In this document: positions 1 through 9,046 of the stretch, piece after piece
Layout: every line of letters starts with the position of its first letter
Position numbering within the stretch: position 1 is the stretch's first letter
NCBI RefSeq assembly: GCF_000526915.1
Contig: NZ_JAGZ01000010.1
Span: forward strand, 1 to 64,000
Source of the DNA: Mycobacterium genavense ATCC 51234
GTDB taxonomy: Bacteria; Actinomycetota; Actinomycetes; Mycobacteriales; Mycobacteriaceae
Length of the DNA stretch: 64,000 nt
Reading direction: 5' to 3'
Made by a program: the position numbers and the translations under genes
Notes under the pieces: model-generated
What the model was told of the DNA's origin: nothing
The model's database searches: none
What the model saw: the letters and a program-made list of their open reading frames with translations, nothing else

Positions 1-1219
1 GTTGCGTTTCGGCGGGTGTGCGCCTTCGGCTGCAGCGTGGTGGTGTCGGCCGCGGGATGCGGGTTCCAGGGCGTGAATTCGTTGCCGTTGCCCGGTGCGG
101 TCGGACGGGGGCCCGGCGCCAACATCTTTCACGTCGAGTTGCCGAATGTCGGGACGATGGAATCGAATTCGCCGGTGATGATCGACGACGTCGTCGTCGG
201 CAGTGTCGGTGAGATGCGGGTGCAGGGCTGGCATGCCGACGTCGAGATCTCGGTCAAGCCCGATGTCGTGGTTCCGGCCAACGTGCTGACCACCGTCGGT
301 CAGACCAGCCTGCTGGGCTCGATGCATGTGGAGCTCAATACCCCGCTGGGCCAGCAGGGCAGCGGTCACCTTCAGCCCGGCGCCACCATCCCGCTGAGCC
401 GCACGACGGCCTACCCCTCGACCGAGCAGACGCTGTCGTCGCTGGGCGCGGTCGTAAACGGCGGTGGGCTGGGGCAGATCGGGGAGGTCATTCACAACTT
501 CTCGACCGCGCTGTCGGGGCACGCGGGTGCCGCGCGTGATCTGCTCAACCGCCTGGACACGTTCGTGCGGACGCTAAATGACCAGCGGGACAACATCGTT
601 GAGTCCATTCAGGCGCTCAACCGGCTTGTCGGCACGTTCGCGGTCCAGCGTGACGTGTTGACCGAGGCTTTACGCAAGATTCCGCCTGCGCTCGATGTGT
701 TGATCAAGGAACGCCTGCGATTGACCGAGGCCCTGGATCACCTGCGGACGTTCAGCGATGCCGCCAATCGGTTGGTCAACGACGCGCAGGACGACCTGGT
801 CAAGAACCTCAGGAACTTGGAGCCGACCCTCAAAGCGCTCGCTGATGTCGGACCCGAGCTCGGGATGGCGGTGGCGGCGCTGTTTTTGTTCCCCTTCAAC
901 CAGAACTTCGTCGACCGCGCCGTGCGTGGCGACTACTTCAACATCACCGCCGATCTGGACCTGACGATTCCACGGCTCAAACGCGGACTGATGTTGGCTC
1001 AAACGCGGACTGATGTTGGGGACCCATTGGGGACAGCCGGACATGCCCGTACCGCCGGCGCCCGGGACCCCGTTCCGCATGAACTACACCCTCGATCCGC
1101 TGCATGACCCCGTGCGGCCACCGTGGGTGGATCCCAATACGCCGCCGCTGCCCGCACCGCCGCCGGGATTCGGCCCGCTGCCCGGACCGCCGCCGGTCAC
1201 GGCGCCGGCGGGCGGATAG
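1..1219 (+). pseudogene. MceE-type lipoprotein of an mce operon, C-terminus frameshifted, 5' end cut by window edge
   Basis: Mce proteins form the substrate-binding part of lipid import systems in the mycobacterial envelope; the E member is a lipoprotein. Reading is open from base 1. A hydrophobic stretch ends in an AAGC lipobox-like motif near base 60, followed by the LPLPG and MCE-domain residues typical of LprK/LprN proteins. The frame that begins upstream ends at 1107, after a 22-bp tandem duplication at 974-1017. Removing one copy joins the open frame to a Pro-rich tail (PPAPGTPFRMN onward) that stops at 1219, which is the expected end for the family. The start probably lies just upstream of the window. 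Which mce operon it belongs to cannot be told. Being the last gene before a tRNA on the other strand, it may instead be followed by an F gene that has been lost. Confidence 0.8.
974..1017 (+). repeat. 22-bp perfect tandem duplication causing a frameshift
   Basis: Two adjacent identical 22-base units (974-995 and 996-1017, starting GGCTCAAACG) sit inside the mce lipoprotein gene. 22 is not a multiple of 3, so the second copy shifts the frame. Deleting it restores the frame to 1219. Slippage during replication is the simplest origin. Confidence 0.95.
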
Positions 1220-1240
1220 GCGAAATAGGGCCTCACCTGT

Positions 1241-1289
1241 GGTTTTCCCACGGCATTGTTGGCTGGTTTTCCCCACGGCATTGTTGGCG
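1241..1289. repeat. 24/25-bp near-perfect tandem duplication
   Basis: Copy one (1241-1264) and copy two (1265-1289) share GGTTTTCCC(C)ACGGCATTG and the following TTGGC; they differ by one C and at the last base. The second copy runs into the 3' end of tRNA-Ser. It lies in the gap between the mce gene and the tRNA. Confidence 0.85.
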
Positions 1290-1374
1290 GTGGCGGAGGG
1301 ATTTGAACCCTCGGACGGTGTTAGCCGTCACACGCTTTCGAGGCGTGCTCCTTAGGCCGCTCGGACACGCCACC
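1288..1374 (-). tRNA. tRNA-Ser(CGA)
   Basis: On the minus strand the acceptor GGTGGCG pairs with the 3' end, and the T-arm GGTTCAAATCC and a long variable arm typical of serine tRNAs are visible. The anticodon stem CACGC/GCGTG encloses loop CTCGAAA, giving anticodon CGA for UCG codons. CCA is not encoded. It closely resembles the tRNA-Ser at 30148-30234. Confidence 0.95.
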
Positions 1375-1403
1375 GCCGAGCAGTTTACAGAACCAGCACC
1401 GGC

Positions 1404-1862
1404 TCACCCCAATCGCTGCCGGGCGAAGAACTCCTCCAGCGGCGCGGCGCACTCGGCAGCGAGCACACCACCGCGCACTTCGGGCCGATGATTGAGCCGG
1501 CGGTCGCGGACCACATCCCACAGCGATCCGACCGCTCCGGTCTTGGGTTCCCACGCGCCGAACACCAGCCGCGCCACGCGCGCCAGCACCAGAGCACCGG
1601 CACACATCGTGCAGGGTTCGACGGTGACCGCCAGCGTGGCGCCCTCCAGCCACCACCCGTCACCCAGCACGGTCGCCGCCGCGCGAATTGCCAACACTTC
1701 CGCGTGCGCGGTCGGATCACCAAGTGCCTCACGGGCGTTCGCCGCGCGGGCGAGTTCGGTTCCGTCGGCCGCGACAATTACCGCACCGATCGGCACGTCA
1801 CGCGGGCCCGCCGTGGCGGCGACTGCCAGCGCGGCGCGAATCAGCTCTTCGTCCGAAATCAC
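1404..1862 (-). CDS. tadA: tRNA-specific adenosine deaminase (Rv3752c ortholog)
   Basis: 152 aa zinc deaminase that converts A34 to inosine in tRNA-Arg(ACG), a tRNA also found in this window at 24316. The zinc site is visible as HAE (in TAHAEVLAIR) and PCTMC (in VEPCTMCAGA). The GTG start at 1862 is chosen because it overlaps the stop of the upstream gene in a GTGA arrangement and gives the usual family length. A longer open frame to 2564 runs antisense to other genes and is not real coding. The gene sits directly next to its associated protein, which supports translational coupling. Confidence 0.92.
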   Translation of the reverse strand: MISDEELIRAALAVAATAGPRDVPIGAVIVAADGTELARAANAREALGDPTAHAEVLAIRAAATVLGDGWWLEGATLAVTVEPCTMCAGALVLARVARLVFGAWEPKTGAVGSLWDVVRDRRLNHRPEVRGGVLAAECAAPLEEFFARQRLG

Positions 1863-2380
1863 CGACCGAGACGGTCGATCACCGCCGACAGCTGGTCGGC
1901 AAAGCCCATTTCGCGGGCGATGCGGCCCAATTGCTCGTCGGCGTAGAGGTCGGACTCGTCGAGGATGACGCCAAGCACCGCCTCGGGCAGCCCGATATCG
2001 GACAGCAACCCCAGATCGCCTTCCTCGAACGGCTCCGAGTCCTCGAGGTCCTCGGGATCGATGTCGGCGTCCAGACTGTCCAAAACCTCGGCGGCGATGT
2101 CGTAGTCCAATGCCGCCGTGGCATCCGACAGCAACAGCCGGGTTCCCGACGGCGCGGGCCGGACGATCACAAAGAACTCGTCGTCGATGTCGAGAAGCCC
2201 AAACACCGCTCCCGCGCTCCGCAGTTGACGCAACTCTGTCTCGGCGGCGGCCAGACTCGTCAGCGACTTCGGGGCCATCACCGAACACCGCCACTGGCCC
2301 TCTTCGCGCACGACGGCGACGCCAAAGCCGTCCGGTGTATCCACGGACGGGCCTTGCGTTGCTGCCCGCTCTCGTCCCAT
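1859..2380 (-). CDS. tRNA adenosine deaminase-associated protein (Rv3753c ortholog)
   Basis: 173 aa, acidic in its second half (runs of Asp and Glu around residues 115-140). It belongs to the actinobacterial family always found beside tadA; the biochemical role is not established. ATG start at 2380; the stop overlaps the GTG of tadA by four bases, so the pair forms a two-gene operon. No membrane segment or signal peptide is seen. It is divergent from tyrA, with about 100 bp between them that must hold both promoters. Confidence 0.85.
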   Translation of the reverse strand: MGRERAATQGPSVDTPDGFGVAVVREEGQWRCSVMAPKSLTSLAAAETELRQLRSAGAVFGLLDIDDEFFVIVRPAPSGTRLLLSDATAALDYDIAAEVLDSLDADIDPEDLEDSEPFEEGDLGLLSDIGLPEAVLGVILDESDLYADEQLGRIAREMGFADQLSAVIDRLGR

Positions 2381-2484
2381 GGGCGCCTACGCTAGTCGCT
2401 GACCAGGCGGCTTGACCAGACAGCGCAAGCCACCAGCGGGACCTGGGGCCTCCGTTGTCGGTGCAACTGTGCCAACCTTGGTCT

Positions 2485-3468
2485 GTGTCGTGGACGCCGG
2501 CTGGGACCGGGAACAAGCCCCCGGTGTGTGTTCTCGGATTGGGACTCATCGGCGGCTCCGTCATGCGCGCGGCCGCGGCCGCGGGCCGGGAAGTGTTCGG
2601 CTACAACCGCTCCGTGGAGGGCGTGCGCGGAGCGCTCGCCGACGGCTTTGCCGCGACGACCGAGCTCGCGGACACCTTGACCTACGCCGCCGATACCGGC
2701 GCCCTGATCGTGCTGGCCGTGCCGATGCCCGCCCTGCCGGCCATGCTCGCCCACGTCAGCGAATTCGCCCCGAAATGCCCGCTCACCGACGTCACCAGCG
2801 TCAAGACCGCGGTGCTCGACGAGGTTGTCGCGGCCGGTCTGCAGGACCGGTTTGTCGGCGGACACCCGATGACGGGCACCGAGAGCTCGGGTTGGGCGGC
2901 CGGCCACGCCGGGTTGTTCACGGCGGCACCGTGGGTGGTCAGCGTCGACGACCACGTGGACCCGGTGGTGTGGTGGATGGTGATGACGCTGGCGCTGGAT
3001 TGCGGCGCGGTGGTGGTTCCGGCCAGATCCGACGAGCACGACGCCGCGGCGGCCGCCATCTCGCATCTGCCGCACCTGCTCGCCGAGGCGTTGGCGGTGA
3101 CGGCCGCGGAGGTGCCGCTCGCCTTCGCGCTGGCCGCCGGGTCCTTCCGGGACGGCACCCGGGTAGCGGGCAGCGCCCCGGACCTGGTGCGCGCGATGTG
3201 CGAGGGCAACACCGCCCATCTGCTCAGCGCGGTCGACCGGGTGATCGACCTGCTCAGCCGCGCCCGCGACTCGCTGGACTGGGACAACTCGGTGGCTGAA
3301 CTCGTCGAGGCCGGCCACGCGGCGCGAATGCGCTACGACCGCTTCCCGCGCTCCGACATCTTCACCGTCACGATCGGCGCACCCGACTGGCGTGAGGAGC
3401 TGGCCGCCGCCGGGCGGGCCGGTGGGGTGATCAGATCCGCTCTGCCAATCCGGGATAGTCCACGATGA
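2485..3468 (+). CDS. tyrA: Prephenate dehydrogenase (Rv3754 ortholog)
   Basis: Catalyses NAD(P)-dependent oxidative decarboxylation of prephenate in tyrosine synthesis. The Rossmann motif GLGLIGGS follows the N-terminal VCVLG strand, and the family motif GGHPMTGTESSGW and the helical dimer domain (SHLPHLLAEAL) are present. The open frame extends to a TTG at 2455, but family proteins begin shortly before VCVLG, so the GTG at 2485 (327 aa) is preferred; this is uncertain by about ten codons. The 3' end overlaps the convergent gene by 38 bp. Confidence 0.92.
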   Translation: MSWTPAGTGNKPPVCVLGLGLIGGSVMRAAAAAGREVFGYNRSVEGVRGALADGFAATTELADTLTYAADTGALIVLAVPMPALPAMLAHVSEFAPKCPLTDVTSVKTAVLDEVVAAGLQDRFVGGHPMTGTESSGWAAGHAGLFTAAPWVVSVDDHVDPVVWWMVMTLALDCGAVVVPARSDEHDAAAAAISHLPHLLAEALAVTAAEVPLAFALAAGSFRDGTRVAGSAPDLVRAMCEGNTAHLLSAVDRVIDLLSRARDSLDWDNSVAELVEAGHAARMRYDRFPRSDIFTVTIGAPDWREELAAAGRAGGVIRSALPIRDSPR

Positions 3469-4027
3469 ACCCGTCGGTGTCGACGCTCACCGTGGTGTCG
3501 GCGACCGGTGAACGCAACTTGATCCCCTCGGGGGCTCCCTGCCCGGTGTAGCTCACCGTCGCGGCGGTGACGGTCATGTCGGGCACGTTGACGTAGACCA
3601 CCGGCAGCGCGATGGTTTCGGCCCGCTCGTGCAGCCCCAGCCGGCGGATGGGCAGCGCGTTGAAGAACGGGCTGAAGACCACGTCGACGTCGAGCGCGCC
3701 GTTGTACCCCTCGCGTCGACCGCCCTGGTGGTCGGTGACCATCCACATGTTCTCTTCGTCGCGGGCGATCGCAAGCTGGCGTTCCCGCTCGGCGAGGGTG
3801 ATCGTCAGCCCGAACCTCTTGGTGGCTCCACTCTCGTCGGTCTGTACTTCGTAGAAGGCCCCGAATGCCGGGTTGGTCGCCGTAGTCGCGGCCACGATGC
3901 GGCCGGCAGCCCTAATTCGCTTGCCGGACACCTGTACTCGCACCGATTCCATGCGGGAGATATCCGGCGCGCGCCAGGTCAGCATCGCGGGCCAGACGCG
4001 CTCAGTCGGGTCAGAGGGGCTGTTCAC
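3431..4027 (-). CDS. Putative glycolipid-binding family protein (Rv3755c ortholog)
   Basis: 198 aa soluble protein with no signal peptide. The segment DVDVVFSPFFNALPIRRLGL matches the hallmark of the putative glycolipid-binding family (PF06475), which has a beta-barrel fold; assignment is from memory of the motif. It ends inside the tyrA 3' end in convergent orientation and starts 6 bp before the proZ stop on the same side, so it is upstream of nothing in the pro operon and probably has its own transcription or follows proZ. Real function is unknown. Confidence 0.75.
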   Translation of the reverse strand: MNSPSDPTERVWPAMLTWRAPDISRMESVRVQVSGKRIRAAGRIVAATTATNPAFGAFYEVQTDESGATKRFGLTITLAERERQLAIARDEENMWMVTDHQGGRREGYNGALDVDVVFSPFFNALPIRRLGLHERAETIALPVVYVNVPDMTVTAATVSYTGQGAPEGIKLRSPVADTTVSVDTDGFIVDYPGLAERI

Positions 4028-4032
4028 ACTCC

Positions 4033-4776
4033 CTACCGTAAAACGTGCCCACCGGCCGCGTCAGGCTGGTCGGCAACTGCGGTCACCGTCACATCGACAC
4101 GCCGGGTAGGCCTGCGCAACCGTCCGGTGCCCGGCACGGAAATCCAGACCGCCATGGCCAGCAGTCCGTCGAGGATCAGCGCCAGCCCCGCCACCATCAG
4201 CGCCCCGACCAGGGCGAGCTGGAATTCACGTTCCTTGATCCCGTCGATCAGGTAACGGCCCAGCCCGCCGAAGCTGGCGTACGCGGCCACCGTCGCCGTG
4301 GCGACCACCTGCAGCGTCGCGTTGCGCAGCCCGCCGAGAAGCAATGGCATCGCGTTGGGCATCTCGACGCGCAGCAGCACCTGGGCCTCCGTCATGCCCA
4401 TCGCCCGCGCGGCATCGACCACCACCGGGTCGACGTTGGCGATACCCGCGTAGGTGCCCGCCAGCAGTGACGGCACACCGAGCAGCATCAGGGCCACCAG
4501 CGGCGGCCCGGGCCCCAAGCCGAACAGCAGCACGCCCAGCAGCAGCACCCCGAGCGTCGGCAGGGCGCGCAGCCCGTTGACCGCGCCCACGACCAGCAGC
4601 GTGCCGCGGCCGGTGTGACCGACGATCATCCCGATGGGAATGGCGATCAGCGCCGAGGCGCCCACCGCGACGACGGTGTACTCCACGTGCTCCAAGATCC
4701 GCGCCGCAAGGCCGACCGGGCCGGTCCAGTTGTCGACCGTCAGCAGATAGGACACCGCCTGGCCGATGAAGTTCAT
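4033..4776 (-). CDS. proZ: Glycine betaine/proline ABC transporter permease ProZ
   Basis: 247 aa inner-membrane permease of an osmoprotectant importer (OpuC type). Several hydrophobic helices and the permease EAA-like loop (MGMTEAQVLLRVEMPNAMPL) are visible. It is the last gene of proX-proV-proW-proZ, and its ATG overlaps the proW stop by four bases. The last 30 residues are polar and form a cytoplasmic tail of low conservation. Confidence 0.9.
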   Translation of the reverse strand: MNFIGQAVSYLLTVDNWTGPVGLAARILEHVEYTVVAVGASALIAIPIGMIVGHTGRGTLLVVGAVNGLRALPTLGVLLLGVLLFGLGPGPPLVALMLLGVPSLLAGTYAGIANVDPVVVDAARAMGMTEAQVLLRVEMPNAMPLLLGGLRNATLQVVATATVAAYASFGGLGRYLIDGIKEREFQLALVGALMVAGLALILDGLLAMAVWISVPGTGRLRRPTRRVDVTVTAVADQPDAAGGHVLR

Positions 4777-5456
4777 CGCGCGCCTCCTACCACCGGAGCG
4801 AGTACGGACCGGCGCCGCGGGGCACCCGCGTGCGACCAGGGCGTGGCGAGCCGGCCGGCCACCACGATCGACACGTCGATGACGACGGCCAGTGCGAACA
4901 ACACGATGATGCCGGCCAGAATCTGGTCGCTCTTGTCGGTCTGGTACCCCTCGGTGAACCAGGTGCCCAGGCCGCCGATCCCGATCACCGACCCCACCGA
5001 CACCATCGCGATATTGGTCACCACGACCACCCGCAACCCCGCAACCATCACCGGAATCGACAGCGGCAGTTCAACTTTCAGGATGCGCTGGACGGGCGAG
5101 TAGCCGACCGCGGTGGCGGCGTCACGCGCCTGAGCCGGCACCGCGTCCAGCGCTTCGAGCACCGCGCGCACCATCAGCGCGGTGCTGTAGGCGGTCAACG
5201 CGACCAGCACGTTCGCCTCGTCGAGGATCCGGGTTCCGATCACGACCGGCAGGGCCACGAACAACGCCAGCGACGGGATGGTGAACACGACACTGGCAAT
5301 CGCGGTCGTCAGCCGCCGCGCGGTCGATGCACGCTGCACCAGCACCCCCAGCGGGACCGCGATCACCAGGCCGATCAGCACCGGCGCCAACGACATCCGC
5401 AGGTGGATCACGGTCAGGGTCCAGGCGTCGCCGAGGTGGCCGAGCAGGTAGTGCAT
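4773..5456 (-). CDS. proW: Glycine betaine/proline ABC transporter permease ProW
   Basis: 227 aa membrane permease, partner of ProZ. The loop DAATAVGYSPVQRILKVELP is the EAA motif that docks on the ATPase. It starts 2 bp after the proV stop and overlaps proZ, so the genes are translationally coupled. Confidence 0.9.
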   Translation of the reverse strand: MHYLLGHLGDAWTLTVIHLRMSLAPVLIGLVIAVPLGVLVQRASTARRLTTAIASVVFTIPSLALFVALPVVIGTRILDEANVLVALTAYSTALMVRAVLEALDAVPAQARDAATAVGYSPVQRILKVELPLSIPVMVAGLRVVVVTNIAMVSVGSVIGIGGLGTWFTEGYQTDKSDQILAGIIVLFALAVVIDVSIVVAGRLATPWSHAGAPRRRSVLAPVVGGAR

Positions 5457-5458
5457 GG

Positions 5459-6550
5459 TCAGCTCCGCCGCTGCGATTCGACCGCGGCCAACACGTCGGC
5501 GGCCAGCACTCCCCCGACGACCCTGCCGTCGTCGTCGACGGCGAGGCCCACGGTCGACGGCGACGACAGCGCCGCGTCGAGCGCGTGGCTGAGATTGCCG
5601 CCGGGGCGGAACAACGCGCCGACGGCGCTCATGCTGTCGGTCAGCGACGCACCACCGCAGTGGCGCTGCAGACCCTCGCCGTCGATCCAGCCCAGCGGGC
5701 GGCCGTCATCGTCGACCACCACCGCCCACCCGACGAGTGAACGCTCGGTGAGGCCGCTGGCGGGCAACGTGTCGACGGCGTGCAGCGGCAGGCCATTCGA
5801 GTCGTTCAGCTGCAGCCACCGGTAGCCACGCCCCAGACCGATGAACTTGGACACGAAATCGTTGGCCGGTCGCGAAAGTACTTGGGCGGGTTCGTCGTAC
5901 TGCTGCAGCGCGCCACCGCGCCCGAAGATCGCGACTCGATCGGCCAGTTTGAGTGCCTCGTCGATGTCGTGCGTGACGAACACGATGGTTTTGTGCAATT
6001 CGCTTTGCAGGCGCAGCATTTCGTTTTGCAGCTCGAGGCGAACGACCGGGTCGACGGCCGAGAATGGCTCGTCCATCAACAGGATCGGCGGATCGGCGGC
6101 CAGGGCGCGCGCTACGCCGACGCGTTGTTGTTCACCACCGGACAGCTGCGCCGGGTAGCGGTTGGCGAGCCTGGCGTCCAGCCCGACGCGTTCGAGTACC
6201 TGGTAGGCCGCCTTGCGGGCCGCGCGACGCGGCTGCCCTTGCAACACCGGCACCGTCGCGACGTTGTCGATGACCCGCTGATGCGGCATGAGTCCGGCAT
6301 GCTGGATCACGTAGCCGATTCCGAGCCGCAGCTTGACCGGGTCGACGCCTCGGACATCCTTCCCGTCGACGGTGATGGCGCCCGACGTCGGTTCGATCAT
6401 CCGGTTGATCATTCGCAGTGCGGTGGTCTTGCCACTTCCGGAGGAGCCGACGAAGACCGTCAGCTGCCCGCTGGGAACCATCAGGCTCAGCCGATGTACG
6501 GCGGTGGTCCCGTCGGCGAATGTCTTGCAGACATCGTCGAAGACGATCAC
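5459..6550 (-). CDS. proV: Glycine betaine/proline ABC transporter ATPase ProV
   Basis: 363 aa cytoplasmic ATPase. Walker A GSSGSGKTTALRMINRM, signature LSGGEQQRVGVARALA, Walker B ILLMDEP and the His switch FVTHDIDEA are all present. The C-terminal 110 residues look like a pair of CBS domains (VVVDDDGRPLGWIDGEG and VGLAVDDDGRVVGG), which in OpuA-type systems sense ionic strength. The GTG at 6550 starts VIVFDDV and gives the family length; an open frame further upstream overlaps proX and is not coding. Confidence 0.92.
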   Translation of the reverse strand: MIVFDDVCKTFADGTTAVHRLSLMVPSGQLTVFVGSSGSGKTTALRMINRMIEPTSGAITVDGKDVRGVDPVKLRLGIGYVIQHAGLMPHQRVIDNVATVPVLQGQPRRAARKAAYQVLERVGLDARLANRYPAQLSGGEQQRVGVARALAADPPILLMDEPFSAVDPVVRLELQNEMLRLQSELHKTIVFVTHDIDEALKLADRVAIFGRGGALQQYDEPAQVLSRPANDFVSKFIGLGRGYRWLQLNDSNGLPLHAVDTLPASGLTERSLVGWAVVVDDDGRPLGWIDGEGLQRHCGGASLTDSMSAVGALFRPGGNLSHALDAALSSPSTVGLAVDDDGRVVGGVLAADVLAAVESQRRS

Positions 6551-6572
6551 CGCGGCACCCTCCAGTCGACCG

Positions 6573-7520
6573 TCATTGTGTAATCGGATGGTTGAAGCCG
6601 TTGTCCCGCACCCAATTTCGGGCCGCCTGGTCAGGATCGATGCCGGAGTTGCCCGCCACGGCCGCGTTGAGTGCGGCCAAGCCGGAAGTGGACAGCTTCG
6701 CCGAGACCGCATCCAGGACGGTCTTGAGAAGATCGGACTTCTTCTGCGAATTGACCAGCGGCACAATGTTTCCGGCGACGAAGTTGTGTTCGGGGTCCTC
6801 GAGCACCACCAAATGGTTCTGTGGAATCGCCGGCGAAGTCGTGAAGATGTTGGCCGCGTTCACCTGTCCCTCCACGAGCGCACGCACCGCCACCGCACCG
6901 CCGCCGTCGTTGATCGCGACGAAATTGCCTGGACTGATATTGAGGGAGTACTTCTGGCGCAGCCCGGGCAGCCCGGACGGTCGACGCTCGAAGTCCGACG
7001 GTGCGCCGAATCTCACCTCCGGCGAGTGAGCGGCCAGGTCGCCGATGGTTTTGAGGTTCCACGCGGCGGCGGTTCCGCTGGTGACACTGACCATGTCGGT
7101 ATCGGAGGCCGGGGACGGCGTCAGAACCGACAGGTCGCCCGGCAGTTTCTGGTAGAGCTCCAACTCCACGGCGTCGAGCATGGTCGCGGTCGAGTTGGGT
7201 GCGAAGTACCGAAGCAGATTGCCGACATATTCTGGCACCAAATCGATGGAACGGTCTTTGAGCGCCGGGATGTACGTTTCGCGACTCCCGATGCCCATCC
7301 GCCGTCCCACGTCGAAACCGTTGGCCTGCAACGTTTGTGCATAGATCTCGGCAACGATCCGAGATTCCGGGAAGTCTGCGGACCCGACCACGATGGACTT
7401 CATGCTGCGCAGCTGCGGCGCCAGCGGGTCGGAATTGCTGCAAGCCGCAGCCAAGCAAGTGACCAGGAAGCACACTGCCAGCGGGATGATCACGCGGTGG
7501 CTGCGCCGCAGCATCCTCAT
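6573..7520 (-). CDS. proX: Osmoprotectant-binding lipoprotein ProX
   Basis: 315 aa. N-terminal hydrophobic signal ends at lipobox LAAAC, so the protein is anchored outside the membrane. The body has the OpuAC-type substrate-binding sequence (IVVGSADFPESRIVAEIY, VPEYVGNLL). First gene of the operon; 22 bp separate it from proV. Promoter must lie in the 100 bp before 7623, shared with the divergent small membrane gene. Confidence 0.92.
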   Translation of the reverse strand: MRMLRRSHRVIIPLAVCFLVTCLAAACSNSDPLAPQLRSMKSIVVGSADFPESRIVAEIYAQTLQANGFDVGRRMGIGSRETYIPALKDRSIDLVPEYVGNLLRYFAPNSTATMLDAVELELYQKLPGDLSVLTPSPASDTDMVSVTSGTAAAWNLKTIGDLAAHSPEVRFGAPSDFERRPSGLPGLRQKYSLNISPGNFVAINDGGGAVAVRALVEGQVNAANIFTTSPAIPQNHLVVLEDPEHNFVAGNIVPLVNSQKKSDLLKTVLDAVSAKLSTSGLAALNAAVAGNSGIDPDQAARNWVRDNGFNHPITQ

Positions 7521-7622
7521 ACCGCTGACACTAACGGCAGAACCGGCCCGGGCGCTGCGGCCGAAACAGCCGGTTTGCCCGGTTTGGTTTCATTCCGGCC
7601 GGGATGGGACAAAGATAGACCC

Positions 7623-7994
7623 ATGAGCAGCACCAACCCCGGCTCGCCGGGTAACCCGCCGCCTAAACCCACTCCGACGTCTTCCCCCGAGCCCATGCCA
7701 CCGGTCGGCGCGCACCCCAAGGAACCCGCCATCGGGTTCACCCGCGCCGGCGCGCTGTGGTCGGCCCTGATTGCGGGCTTCTTGATCCTGATCCTGTTGC
7801 TGATCTTCATCGCTCAGAACACGACCTCGACGGCGTTTAAGTTCTTGGGCTGGCATTGGAGCCTGCCGCTGGGTGTGGCCATCCTGTTGGCCGCGGTCGT
7901 CGGCGGGCTGATCACCGTGGCCGTCGGCACCGCGCGGATCCTGCAGTTGCGTCGCGCGGCCAAGAAGCAACACGCGGCCGCCACCCGCGGCTAG
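7623..7994 (+). CDS. Small two-helix membrane protein, LapA/DUF1049-like (Rv3760 ortholog)
   Basis: 123 aa. A Pro/Ser-rich N-terminus (about 35 residues) precedes a helix (ALWSALIAGFLILILLLIFI), the AQNT motif and F-x-F-L-G-W-x-W-S-L-P typical of LapA-like proteins, a second helix and a basic C-terminus (RILQLRRAAKKQ). The family is implicated in envelope assembly in other bacteria; role here unknown. ATG at 7623. The stop overlaps that of the convergent gene through the palindrome CTAG at 7991-7994. Confidence 0.85.
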   Translation: MSSTNPGSPGNPPPKPTPTSSPEPMPPVGAHPKEPAIGFTRAGALWSALIAGFLILILLLIFIAQNTTSTAFKFLGWHWSLPLGVAILLAAVVGGLITVAVGTARILQLRRAAKKQHAAATRG

Positions 7995-9037
7995 CCCGGC
8001 AGTTTGGCCAGTTCGGCCAGTCCACGCGAGATCAGCGGCGCGACAACCTCTGGCATGTGCTCGGACTCCTTGCCGCTGGCCTGATCCGCCACGCGCCTGC
8101 GGAAGTCGATGCCGGCGGCGATGATGGCGAGCTTGAAGTACGCCAACGCCATGTAGAACTCCCAGTGCGCCAGCGCCAATCCGGAGACCAGCGAGTACCG
8201 GTCGGCCAGCTCGTCGGCCGTCGGCAGCAGCGGCGAGGTCCAGGCGGCTTGGGCTTTGACGATCAGATCCAGCGCCGGGTCGCGGTATACACACATCAAC
8301 GCCGCGTCCGACAGTGGATCCCCCAGCGTCGAGAGTTCCCAATCGACGACGGCGCGCACCCGGGTGGGATCGTCGGCGTCGAGGATGGTGTTGTCGATCC
8401 GGTAGTCGCCGTGCACGATCGAGGTGCGACTCTGCGGCGGAATGGCTTGCTGCAGACCGGAGCGCAGTCGCTCGACATCGGCGTCGCGATGGTCGTCGGA
8501 CAGCCGCACCAGCTCCCACTGCGAGCCCCAGCGGCGCACCTGGCGTTGCAGGTAACCGCTGGGCTTGGCGAAATCGGCCAGCCCCGCGGCATTCGGGTCC
8601 ACGTTGTGCAAGTCGACGAGTACCCGAACCAACGAGTCGACGCATTTGTCGATCACGGTGTGGTTGAAGGCTTCGAGTTGAGCGCGCCGGCGCACCACTT
8701 GCCCGGCTACGAACTCGACGATCTGGAACGGCGCACCCAGCACGGAGTCGTCCTCACACAGCGCGATCGCGCGCGCCACCGGAACGGGCGTGTCCTGCAG
8801 TGCCGCCACGACTTTGTACTCCCGGGCCATATCGTGCGCCGACGGGGTCAACCCGTGCAGCGGTGGACGCCGCACCAGCCAGCTCGTCTTGTCGTCGTAG
8901 ACCCGAAACGTCAGATTGGAGCGGCCGCCGGAGATGACGTCCCCGCGCAATTCGCCGTCGCGCTCGATGCCGAGCGAACGCAGATACCGGTCCAGCGCGG
9001 GCAGGTCCAGCCCGTCGAGTCGATCAGCCGAAGTCAC
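7991..9037 (-). CDS. APH-like kinase, ACAD10/11-type phosphotransferase (Rv3761c/fadE36-like)
   Basis: 348 aa protein-kinase-like fold of the aminoglycoside phosphotransferase family. Catalytic motif HGDYRIDNTILD and metal motif VVDWELSTLGDP are intact. M. tuberculosis relatives were named acyl-CoA dehydrogenases only because mammalian ACAD10/11 fuse this domain to a dehydrogenase; no dehydrogenase domain is present here. By analogy with ACAD11 and LvaA it may phosphorylate hydroxyacyl-CoA. It begins 9 bp after the upstream phosphatase, forming a two-gene operon. Substrate is not known. Confidence 0.85.
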   Translation of the reverse strand: MTSADRLDGLDLPALDRYLRSLGIERDGELRGDVISGGRSNLTFRVYDDKTSWLVRRPPLHGLTPSAHDMAREYKVVAALQDTPVPVARAIALCEDDSVLGAPFQIVEFVAGQVVRRRAQLEAFNHTVIDKCVDSLVRVLVDLHNVDPNAAGLADFAKPSGYLQRQVRRWGSQWELVRLSDDHRDADVERLRSGLQQAIPPQSRTSIVHGDYRIDNTILDADDPTRVRAVVDWELSTLGDPLSDAALMCVYRDPALDLIVKAQAAWTSPLLPTADELADRYSLVSGLALAHWEFYMALAYFKLAIIAAGIDFRRRVADQASGKESEHMPEVVAPLISRGLAELAKLPG

Positions 9038-9046
9038 CGCACTTGT

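Noticed and set aside
1863..2564. Long upstream extension of TadA
   Set aside because: It overlaps the associated-protein gene in another frame; GTG 1862 gives the usual family length and a GTGA overlap.
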